64,000 nucleotides of DNA from Affinundibacterium flavidum (GTDB lineage Bacteria; Pseudomonadota; Gammaproteobacteria; Burkholderiales; Burkholderiaceae_D). The stretch lies in the NCBI RefSeq assembly GCF_014284175.1, contig NZ_JACOGA010000017.1, positions 1 through 64,000 on the forward strand, in the 5' to 3' direction. The notes under the pieces were generated by a model. That model saw nothing but the letters and a program-made list of their open reading frames with translations. It was not told the origin of the DNA and searched no databases. Each line of letters opens with the position of its first letter. Position 1 is the stretch's first letter. Position numbers and translations under genes: made by a program. Of this stretch, positions 54,490 through 63,700 are shown in pieces.

Positions 54490-55767
54490 TTGAAGATTTC
54501 TCATCGCATATTATCCTCTACACTATCCACTGCCCTTACTGTCAGCGCATCAGCGATCGCCGCACTCAGTTGCAGCGCCATCGCCATAGTAAGTTTAAGT
54601 AACGAGGCATACGCTCACCTGGAAAAAGACAACAGCAAAACCCAGCACTCAAAAATAGCAAAAAAACTAAATAAATCAAATAAATCAAATAAATCAAATA
54701 AATCAAATAAATCAAATAAATCAAATAAATCAAATAAATCAAATAAATCAAATAAGAGCGCCCAGCAAGCAATAGCAAAATCAAGCACGATCAAAACCAA
54801 TGATGTGCGCTATCTTGAATGGCAAGAAGTTCAAGCGTTTATCGCGCAGATGCAAACACAGCACCAATTTGACGCAACTCGCCTGCAACAAATATTTGAA
54901 AATGCCCGCTACGTAGAGACCGCCATTCAACTAGTCAAACCTGCGCCACCAGGTAAGCCTAAGAATTGGAAAGCCTATCGCGCTCGCTTTGTTGAGAATG
55001 GTCGCATCGCTGCAGGTATCGCGTTTTGGGATCGCAATCTTGAAACCTTAAATCGGGCAGAAAATGTCTATGGCGTGCCTGCCGAAATTATCGTTGGTTT
55101 AATCGGCGTTGAAACCATCTACGGCAAGAACACAGGAAGTTTTCGTGCTCTCGATGCGCTAACCACGCTGGCTTTTTCCTATCCAGACATTCCGAATCGC
55201 GAAGGACGTATGGTCTTTTTTAAGAACGAGCTAGCGCAATTACTGTTATGGAGTCGCGAAACCAATACCGATATTTTTTCTATAAAAGCATCGTATGCCG
55301 GAGCGATAGGCTTATCGCAATTCATGCCCAGCAGCTTACGACAATTTGCGGTTGACTTCGACGCTGACAATAAAATTGACTTGAAAGAATCAGAAGCAGA
55401 TGCCATCGGCAGCGTTGCCAACTATCTCGCCAAACATGGTTGGCAAAAAGGATGGCCTTATGCTTTTCCTGCGACTTTGCTCAATCAGGACGCAACATCT
55501 GTCCAATTAAATGAAGTGCTGGGTCGCGGCTTAAAAGCTAGCTATACATTAAATGAGTTAAAACCCTTAGTCAGCACCGCTGACGAACAAGCACCCAAGA
55601 ATATTTCTTACGGCTTAATCGATTTACAAAATGCCGAAGACCCTACTGAATACTGGTTGGCGACGGAGAATTTCTTTGCCATCACCAAATATAATCGCAG
55701 CTATTTTTATGCGATGTCGGTCATTGATTTAGGCAAAGTCATCGCCCTCGCCCGTAAGAAAGAATAA
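54490..55767 (+). CDS. mltB: Lytic murein transglycosylase B (MltB) with (Asn-Lys-Ser)n linker
   Basis: 425 residues. The signal peptide (about 1-42) contains a Cys but no clean lipobox. A linker of ten Asn-Lys-Ser triplets (about 61-90) is followed by the MltB-type SLT domain (about 100-425). The catalytic Glu is in LIGVETIYGKNTGSFRAL (about 208), with GAIGLSQFMPSSLRQFAVDFDADNKIDL and the EF-hand-like loop typical of MltB. It cleaves the MurNAc-GlcNAc bond of peptidoglycan to 1,6-anhydro products. The start is TTG 54490, 15 bp after the tgpA stop; no ATG precedes the linker. It is probably cotranscribed with the MoxR-DUF58-TgpA genes. Confidence 0.9.
   Translation: MKISHRILSSTLSTALTVSASAIAALSCSAIAIVSLSNEAYAHLEKDNSKTQHSKIAKKLNKSNKSNKSNKSNKSNKSNKSNKSNKSNKSAQQAIAKSSTIKTNDVRYLEWQEVQAFIAQMQTQHQFDATRLQQIFENARYVETAIQLVKPAPPGKPKNWKAYRARFVENGRIAAGIAFWDRNLETLNRAENVYGVPAEIIVGLIGVETIYGKNTGSFRALDALTTLAFSYPDIPNREGRMVFFKNELAQLLLWSRETNTDIFSIKASYAGAIGLSQFMPSSLRQFAVDFDADNKIDLKESEADAIGSVANYLAKHGWQKGWPYAFPATLLNQDATSVQLNEVLGRGLKASYTLNELKPLVSTADEQAPKNISYGLIDLQNAEDPTEYWLATENFFAITKYNRSYFYAMSVIDLGKVIALARKKE
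54670..54759 (+). repeat. In-frame nonamer array encoding (Asn-Lys-Ser)10
   Basis: Nine identical AATAAATCA units are followed by a variant AATAAGAGC (54751-54759), all in the MltB frame. Because the unit is 9 bp, slippage would change linker length without a frameshift. The tract is much more AT-rich than the rest of the gene. Confidence 0.95.
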
Positions 55768-55893
55768 AGTGGATTGTTTCACTACGATGAACTTAATTTC
55801 TACTGAAGTTAAAGTCGCGTAGATTCGTCACGAAAATTGATCACGCATTTACCGGCGACTAAATTAAATAAAATTAAACAAAATTAGGCTGAC

Positions 55894-55936
55894 TCAGAAA
55901 TTTCACTCTCCATATGATTGAGAGCGAAATTTCTGA
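55894..55936. terminator. Imperfect inverted repeat between convergent mltB and eCIS operons
   Basis: TCAGAAATTTCACTCTC (55894-55910) pairs with GAGAGCGAAATTTCTGA (55920-55936) with one mismatch. There is no strong T-run on either side, so it may terminate weakly or be a protein-binding palindrome. Confidence 0.55.
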
Positions 55937-55962
55937 TTGCTGTCATACCGATTTCATCCTCA

Positions 55963-58900
55963 TTACACAGCTTCTGAAGTAGCGACAACAATTTCTACAC
56001 CATTACTTTTCCAATACTCATTATTAAATGAAGCATAGACGATTTCTATCTTCAAATGATGCTTATTCCATTCATCCCTAAATTTTTGTGCCGTCGCTGG
56101 ATCTGCGATAGTGAGTGCCGCCAGACTCTCGCCAGGTCTGATTTTACGACCGATCAAAGTCGCACTTTTCCAGTGCAGATTGTCATCGCTACCAATCATC
56201 AACTCTAAAGCCATTTGCATATCGGCCAAGACATTTCCTTCGCAATCAATGGATACTTTCTTGATGATGGCATCACCCGTTCCACGGTTACGAATAATCC
56301 ATTGCAAGCCATCTGCTTGTTCTTCAATGCTCCACACCACAATCGGGAATCCTATCGCATGTCTAGCCGGCATTGCACGCTGACGGCTAGGAAGCTTACC
56401 AAGCGCACGCAAATAACGATAACCAAGTACTGCAGCAACAAAAAACACTATCACAACCACAAACAGAGGTTTATTACCCGCCCTGACACTGGCCATATCC
56501 GGACTAAACACAAGTAACAGGCCAGAAACGAATAGCAATGGTGCGATCAATAGGGTCAAGATCCACAACCAATACTTGAAAACCAATTCACGCACTTTAC
56601 AGAACCGGTAATACAAAATACCAATTGCTACTCCCACCAGTATCAAGCAAAAACTAATCAATAATAAAAACCATCGATATACACAGGCGAATTTTTCAAT
56701 CGGACCCGCAATACTGTCGCCGATCTCTTCGTTACTATAATTTCGCAATAAACAATTGGCCATTTGGGCAGACATCAAACACGAATCTATCGTATTGACA
56801 GGGGAAATTCCCAAATTATCAAAAGAAGGAGCCCAGAAAGCAATTCCGCCAAAATTATCTCTGGCATACACAATATCGTCTTCCAACTGTTGCCAGTTAC
56901 GATTATCGAAATGTAAGACGGGTAAAATATTACGCAAAAATTGTGCGCGCTCCGCTCCATGCAAACTTGTTTCGTCCTCAACATCCAAACGCAATTGTTT
57001 TTTCGCATCCGAGCTTGGCTCTTCCATCAACACTAAAATATACTCATCAATAACGCTGGGATGCGCTCTATCGTCGGCCTCACTTAAAGCTCTTTTCTTG
57101 CGTAATTTGACCAAATTTTTCAAACTAAATGCACTGTTTTTTCGTTCATCTTTAGCGGAAAGCAGCGATTGAGGAACGACAATATTGATCCACACCTCTT
57201 CGTTCTCTAACTCCTTACGAAGATTTAGATAAAATTCGTTGAAAAGAGAAGCAGAATCCGCATCGCTCGGGTAATTGGGGAAATACAAACTCACACCATC
57301 ACCGCGTGTGGGGCGCTTGGAAATGCCAAAACTCACAAGGGGCTTTGCTTGCGCTAATAAGTGATCCAATGGTTCACGCAGTAACAAGCGAATATTTGTG
57401 GCAATCTTTTTAAATACCGCTTTCTTATTCTCACGCGAATAGGATTTCCAATCTTTATCCCAATCATTTTTCTCAATTAACCAATCAACTTTAGAGTTAT
57501 GTTGTCTTGCCGTCCGAATAAATTGATTGGCGTGACTACTACCATCATAAATATCAAATTGCTGTTCACCCAACTGAAAATCGCCAACGCTATTCACAGA
57601 TAAACCGTAGTAAGCGATCCGATTCATGACACGAAAATTCATCGCCTGTGTTGTTGTCTTGTTTTTCCAATAGGGATAAAAACCATACACGACCCCAGGT
57701 AAATTATCTAAAGCGCAGCCACAGTCCGCACCACTCAATTGAATATTAGCGATCAGCTCTGGCATTTTCTTACGGGCGGCACTCTCTACCAGTACGCTGA
57801 AATAATGAATGTAAATATCACGCACCAGATCCTGCACAATTTTTCTTTGCGTATCGTCGCAACTTGTGAGCGCATTACGATACTTGCTCAGCTGTGCAAA
57901 GATATCTTCCAGATTAATTTGTTTCAGGCTTCCATCCGCAGGCATTTGTAAGGTCAAGGCAGACAAGTCTTTTTGCAATAAGATGAACTCTTCCTCGCGC
58001 ATACGTAATTTCTTCACATACTCATTATTGCTAGGCGAATTGAGCTTACAGGCACCAACACCAAATGCTATTTTAGAAATTGCGGCGCTTCTAAATAATT
58101 CTACTTCGGCATAATCCACATCTTGAATCTCGCTCAACAGGCGCCCAATAATTTCCGGAATTCCTTCATTTTGGATATTCGACTTCAACTCTTTTTTGAT
58201 ATTGTCGATAGCTTGCGCGCTCAAATGCACGTTATCAAACACTTTTGTCGCGGCGGCCAATTGACTTACCTCTGATGCCGACAAAAATAAGACATCCGCA
58301 TTTGCTTTGTCCTCAATAAATGTATCGAACGCAGTGCGCGTTTTGAAATAGGTGCCCACATATTTCTTCAATTCTTCAAGCGCGTCGGCTGGCAATCGCT
58401 GCTCTTTTCTGAGATTCACCAATGCGGACTCACTGATTAAGAATCCATCAAATTCACGCTCTTGCCTTAAGATCAGTGGCCATAGCAAGTTCATGACATG
58501 AACGTGATGACCAGTCGCTTGTGCCACCGCTACTTGCAAAGCCTCATCTGAGGTGAACTCTTTATCCTTAAGTTTACTTAAGCGCGCAATTAACTGATCC
58601 TTTCCTACTAAAACATCAATATCATCACGACTTAAACTATAGGTAAAATTCCCGCTATCTTTCATGAGTGCATTTGATTTAGGACGCAAAGGCGCACGAC
58701 GCCCTTCCCTGAATCGATTCACTAAAGCAATCAGCTCGTTATCTTTTCCTTGTCGACGTATTTGAAAATCTGCATTTTTAATTTTCGCCGCCTGAGCTTC
58801 ATCCCACTGATCAAATTCACGACTCAATAAAATTCTTATTTCATCAGGATGGCGCTGAGCAAACTGGCTAATACGATCAATATTGGCAGGAAAATTATTC

Positions 58901-59355
58901 GCATAATCGCCTTCTGCCAATATCTTGAAGTTATACGAAAATCGCTGTAGCCAATGCAAAGTGATCGGTCCCACAATGCCGTCATTTAAGGGTTCATGTA
59001 CCAAGGCATAATCATGTTGCCAGTCCGGTAAATCTTGATACAAGCTCTGCAACTGCTTCTGCATCCTTAATACGGTAACCTTACTCAACCCGGCAAAATC
59101 TGCTTGCTTGATATTGCGATTGTAAGCAACGACTGTAAAGGCAGAGCTATCGCTTCTCTTCGGAGCACTGCTTTTCTGATTACCAGCACTAGCCGTCGTG
59201 AGCTTATTGCCATCGATATTCACTTGCGCAGACACTTGGCAGGTCAAGACTTGGCTCGCCAATACCAAGCCAGCGAAGAACCCAAGCTTTGCGCGTTGTC
59301 GCCAGGACGTAGCTTGGACTAGTATGCCCAGTACAAATTGAGAGTTATCTTTCAC
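55963..59355 (-). CDS. Unrecognised 1130-residue envelope protein coupled to an eCIS ATPase: PG-binding-like, degenerate GH18-like, three membrane helices
   Basis: Function is not recognised as a whole. A signal or anchor region is at about 20-44 (LGFFAGLVLASQVLTCQVSA). A peptidoglycan-binding-like segment is at about 93-138 (LNDGIVGPITLHWLQRF), followed by a long helical region. A region resembling a glycoside hydrolase 18 barrel is at about 550-845. It starts VVYGFYPYW and ends GGIAFWAPSFDN, but the DGxDxDxE acid motif is replaced by DGVSLYFP, so catalysis is unlikely. Three membrane helices follow (about 892-915, 922-947, 962-982), then a beta-rich C-terminal domain (about 1000-1130). The start is GTG 59355, overlapping the ATPase TGA by 4 bp (GTGA). 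It is therefore expressed with the injection-system genes and could anchor, license or release particles at the envelope. A role as toxin cargo is less likely given the membrane helices. Confidence 0.7.
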   Translation of the reverse strand: MKDNSQFVLGILVQATSWRQRAKLGFFAGLVLASQVLTCQVSAQVNIDGNKLTTASAGNQKSSAPKRSDSSAFTVVAYNRNIKQADFAGLSKVTVLRMQKQLQSLYQDLPDWQHDYALVHEPLNDGIVGPITLHWLQRFSYNFKILAEGDYANNFPANIDRISQFAQRHPDEIRILLSREFDQWDEAQAAKIKNADFQIRRQGKDNELIALVNRFREGRRAPLRPKSNALMKDSGNFTYSLSRDDIDVLVGKDQLIARLSKLKDKEFTSDEALQVAVAQATGHHVHVMNLLWPLILRQEREFDGFLISESALVNLRKEQRLPADALEELKKYVGTYFKTRTAFDTFIEDKANADVLFLSASEVSQLAAATKVFDNVHLSAQAIDNIKKELKSNIQNEGIPEIIGRLLSEIQDVDYAEVELFRSAAISKIAFGVGACKLNSPSNNEYVKKLRMREEEFILLQKDLSALTLQMPADGSLKQINLEDIFAQLSKYRNALTSCDDTQRKIVQDLVRDIYIHYFSVLVESAARKKMPELIANIQLSGADCGCALDNLPGVVYGFYPYWKNKTTTQAMNFRVMNRIAYYGLSVNSVGDFQLGEQQFDIYDGSSHANQFIRTARQHNSKVDWLIEKNDWDKDWKSYSRENKKAVFKKIATNIRLLLREPLDHLLAQAKPLVSFGISKRPTRGDGVSLYFPNYPSDADSASLFNEFYLNLRKELENEEVWINIVVPQSLLSAKDERKNSAFSLKNLVKLRKKRALSEADDRAHPSVIDEYILVLMEEPSSDAKKQLRLDVEDETSLHGAERAQFLRNILPVLHFDNRNWQQLEDDIVYARDNFGGIAFWAPSFDNLGISPVNTIDSCLMSAQMANCLLRNYSNEEIGDSIAGPIEKFACVYRWFLLLISFCLILVGVAIGILYYRFCKVRELVFKYWLWILTLLIAPLLFVSGLLLVFSPDMASVRAGNKPLFVVVIVFFVAAVLGYRYLRALGKLPSRQRAMPARHAIGFPIVVWSIEEQADGLQWIIRNRGTGDAIIKKVSIDCEGNVLADMQMALELMIGSDDNLHWKSATLIGRKIRPGESLAALTIADPATAQKFRDEWNKHHLKIEIVYASFNNEYWKSNGVEIVVATSEAV

Positions 59356-60713
59356 AATGTTTTCCCATCCTTCATTAATTCTCTACCGATACCCGCAATT
59401 AAATCTTCTTGACTAAGGTATTCCCTTTGATTTCTCACCGCACGTATCGCCGCATAACGTGCGACGTTGAGCAAAGCGCCACCAGATAATTCATAAGTTT
59501 CTGAAATGCTTTGAAAATCGACATCCGGGCCAATTCTTTCTGATTGCATGAACATCCCACGCCACAATCGCTGCCTTTGCACCGGATCAGGCATCGCAAA
59601 ATAAACCTCGCTTTGAAAACGCCTGGCAAACGCAGTATCAATATTCGCTTTCAAATTTGTCGCGAGAATTACTACACCAGGAAAATCTTCAACTCGTTGT
59701 AATAAGTAAGAAATTTCTTGATTCGCGTGGCGATCATTTGAACTACTGGTCTGCGTTCGTTTTCCAAACAAAGCATCGGCTTCATCAAAAAAAAGTATCC
59801 AATTTTTGCTCTGCGCCTGATCAAAAACACCGGCCAAATTTTTCTCAGTTTCACCGATATACTTTGAAACCAGCATAGACAAATCTATCCTGTACACATC
59901 ACGACCAACCGCCTTCCCTATCAAACTCGCAGTCAAGGTTTTGCCAGTGCCTGGCGGGCCATAAAACAAGCTTCGGTATCCAGGTTTGACGGATTTATCT
60001 AGTCCCCAATCTTTCATCCATTGCGGAGGTCGCTGAAGCCAGGTCACAATATTCTGAACTTCATCCATGACTTCTGGATTAAGCACCAAGTTTTCCCAGG
60101 CCAATTGCGTCTTCATCAGCTTGGCTGGAAAGTGCGTATTGAAATCAGGCTTGTGTATTTCGCCATCGCTCAATCTCTGTAAATATTCATTACTCAAACT
60201 TAAAGCGGCACTAAAAAATGGTTCGCCAGCAGATTGATGATCCAATTTCAATATCCCAGCATGCGCAAAAAAATGGTTGTCTTGAAATAACTCCAACACC
60301 CGAAAACGTCGGCTCAAATCAGTTCCTGCAAGAATAAAAGCGGCGGTCTCACAGCTAGGCAAAAAACCCATATGGTTTTTTCCGCGATAACCACCGATTT
60401 CACTGTACGGCCTGGCCAACACAGAATTTTGCAACATGAACATATCCAAAACTTGTGGACGTAAATGGGGAATAAACGCCAACATCAAAATTATTCGTTC
60501 AGAAAAATCCATGTGATATTCGCGAACGATATTTGCGTAAGGTGCATCAAAGCCACCGATATCTGGTGCTGGGCATATCTCTTCTATATCTAGCGCGACG
60601 TTCTGCGTGTCACTATCCTGTTTGAAATAAAGATCAAATCGTGCTTCACACACTTGTGCAAACCATTTTATTTCAAGTTCTAAACATTCGCTGTTAGCGT
60701 GCTTGACTTCCAT
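59352..60713 (-). CDS. AAA+ ATPase of extracellular contractile injection system (Afp15/Pvc15-type)
   Basis: 453 residues. The N-terminal region (about 1-240) is poorly conserved. The classic AAA module has Walker A YGPPGTGKT (about 251-259), Walker B WILFFDEADALFGKRT (about 305-320), DRHANQEISYLLQRVEDF, sensor VILATN and arginine-finger FARRFQSEV. This AAA type, next to a tape-measure-family gene, is the core ATPase of eCIS loci (Afp15/Pvc15), needed for sheath or tube assembly. It also resembles bacterial AAA proteins outside eCIS, so the call leans on its neighbour. It lies 40 bp after the tape-measure gene. Confidence 0.85.
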   Translation of the reverse strand: MEVKHANSECLELEIKWFAQVCEARFDLYFKQDSDTQNVALDIEEICPAPDIGGFDAPYANIVREYHMDFSERIILMLAFIPHLRPQVLDMFMLQNSVLARPYSEIGGYRGKNHMGFLPSCETAAFILAGTDLSRRFRVLELFQDNHFFAHAGILKLDHQSAGEPFFSAALSLSNEYLQRLSDGEIHKPDFNTHFPAKLMKTQLAWENLVLNPEVMDEVQNIVTWLQRPPQWMKDWGLDKSVKPGYRSLFYGPPGTGKTLTASLIGKAVGRDVYRIDLSMLVSKYIGETEKNLAGVFDQAQSKNWILFFDEADALFGKRTQTSSSNDRHANQEISYLLQRVEDFPGVVILATNLKANIDTAFARRFQSEVYFAMPDPVQRQRLWRGMFMQSERIGPDVDFQSISETYELSGGALLNVARYAAIRAVRNQREYLSQEDLIAGIGRELMKDGKTL

Positions 60714-60753
60714 TATTTTCTTTCAATTCAGCGGACTTTATATTTATCAAAAA

Positions 60754-63700
60754 TTAGCGCCAGTTCACATGCAGAGCGGCATCCATCCAAGGAAATCTGA
60801 TTAACGCAAAACTCCACGGCAATTGATCTAGCAACATATCAAACGTAGACTGAGTTATCGTTAATTGCCAAGCGTCCTCTTGCTTAAACAACTTCCCTTC
60901 ACGCTGGAAAAAAGTTTGCTGCAATCCTTCGATAGACGTATTCCCTAAGGTTTTCCAGTGGCCAATTACTCCCTGTAACATTTGCGCTATCACTTCAATT
61001 TCATGGTCTGTCATCACGATTGAGCGCACAATCGGCTTACCACCATGAATCCCGCAAAGCAGCTTATTCAGCGATAACTGATACTCAGGAGTTTCTACTT
61101 TTCCATTCACGATATACTGCAGTAGATGTACCGCACGTTCTGCAGCGTTATCATCAATAAATTGCCCTTCTTTGGTCAGTTCAAAGATAGAAAAAAGCCT
61201 TTGTATATATGGCGCGACCAAGACCAGTCCAGCGTTATTAATATATGCGCTAGTGGAAAATTTCATTTCCTCACTTTGAGAATTCGCTGGCATTTCTGGT
61301 TTCCCATCAACTTTGAATAGATCTTGCGGAGAGCTCACGATTGCATCAAGTTTCTCAGTAGGGTTCGAAAATGACATCACAGCATCCTTCACATCCTTAT
61401 ACTCAGTGCGTTCTATGCAAGCTCGCATTTGTCGCAACCAAAGGTCGGGTGAAGCTTGCTGGTGCAATACAGCTAATTTTTTTATCAGATTTGTTTTAAA
61501 CTCTGTCAGATTTTGCGGACGTGGCGTGACGAATGCTGAGGCAAAAATTAACTGCCAAGTCGAGACCTGATCCAGACCTAAGCTCACGTCTAATTCTGTT
61601 TTGATTTCTTCCAAGAAGGTGGGAATGTATCTGCATAAAGTAGGGTTTAAATAGGCCAACAAGCAAGACAGTTGTGGATAGCCCAAACGTTCATTGATTT
61701 GCTCATTGATTTGCTCATTGATTGACGCATTGATTTGCTCACTGATTGGCGCATTGATTTGCTCACTGATTTGTCCGTCGTCTACATCACCAAGTCGTGA
61801 ACTAAATTGCGCTATCACCGTTGGTGTACTCAATGCACTTTCCAAACTTCCCTGCAAGCACTCAACAGGGATTTCATACAACTGCTGCAATCGCAAAGCA
61901 AGTAGTAACTTCTCACCCTCAGTAAGCGGAGTAGTTCTTTGCAGTAAAAAGGCAATTTGATTTTCTCTGGCAGCATTCAAAGTATCCAGCGATACTTGGT
62001 CATTCTCGACAAATGCAGTGTTTAGTGCGCCAATTTCTTGCGCAATATCGTCGAAGATCTCTGTTTCGTTTATGTTCTTCTCTGCTACTTTGATTTGATA
62101 AATTTCGTCCGGCGCCCCTGGTTTAACATGCTCAATCAAAAAACCTAATCCTATGATCAGTGCATGTACAACACCAAGGTTTTGCTTGCCATCAGCAATA
62201 CGTAAGAAACCACTAAGATCACCTTCTAGGGATTTTGGGCTCAACGAATTTTGGCTACCTTCATCGCTACTTTCATCCCCAAGTTCACTGCTACGTTCAT
62301 CAAGCGGTGCTGAGGTCATTGATGCTAAATCGCGCATCACAACTTGCCAAAATTTTCCCTGTTCAGCAAGCGTATGTCGCCGTAATCGCGCCTGGACAAT
62401 TCTCATCCACTGTGTGATTGAAATAGGTAAGGAACATAGTTGCTGCAATCTGTCTGACTCACCTGCGGCTGGCAAGATCGAGGTATTATCCGAAGAATTT
62501 CGAGAGTTCGTACTTCTTGGTAAATTGTGCTCTGCCAAATTCCCCGGAAAATTCTCCAACAAGGTTTCTGACAAAAAAAGATGCTCCAATAAACCATCTA
62601 GTTGCTGTGGATAGTGCTGACATAATTCATGGAGTAATTGCGACTGTATAAAGGATTTGGATTCAAGAGATTGAATATCGACGTAGATCCCCTCCTGATT
62701 ATAGGCATCGTAAGTATGCACATCAGCTAATATAGACTGCACACATGCTTCGCCAAAAATCCACTCTTGCAAACTCTTGCTCAAATAATTTGCAGATGCT
62801 TTATTTAACAGCAAACTAGCTTGTAAGCGCTGCGCGAATCTCAGAAACTCATTCTTAGATATTGATTCTGGCAACAATGCTGAAAGCATCTGTTTCAGAA
62901 TCGTAACGCCCGTTTTTTCGATGTTGGCACTACTCACCAATAGCTGTAAATTCGCCGAAAAACTCTTGGAGTAAATAAGTTCTTCCGTGCAGTTTAATGG
63001 CAAATTCAAATCAAGAATTTTCCAATTATTCCAGACCTCATCCATGAGATGAAAACCAGTCGTCGATAACGATCGAATAAGATCGCGCTTTTGATTTACG
63101 TTAAGTTGAATTGACAGCTTGTGCCGCAATTCCTCTCGACCTAGATATCGTCGCGCAGCATCCGCCAATACTTCACCATGACATGCAACAAGCTCATCCC
63201 AAATCGAATTGATTGCCGCAAATTCACCACGCAAAAATGCTTGAGCCAATAGGGCTGGCAAGTTAGCGATAACTCGCTCAGATAATGCTGTAGGCTGCAA
63301 CGCAAAAAGAGGCGCACGCTCTTGGGGTACATCGCGCGTCAATCTAGAACGGCCTAAGATTGTCGCAATCACTGCCTGTGCATTTTTATACTTTGGTTCT
63401 TCTACCGCTTTTGGGTTTGTCACACTTGCTGTCACACTTGCTGACTCACTTGCTGACTCACTTGCTGTCACACCTGCTGTCACACCTGCTGTCACATTGT
63501 CCTCAACAACCGCAGCGGAGAATACCGATTCATCTTCGATCTTATTTTTTGTTTTTCCTAACGCATCCCAAAAACTCACATCGATTGAAAATTCTTGCTG
63601 TGAGATGCTGATGAATTCTTCGCATTCCTGCGCATTTAATTGAGCTAGCAATTGCTGTAGCACAATGGCGAGAAATTGATTTTCCAACTGTGCGTCAACA

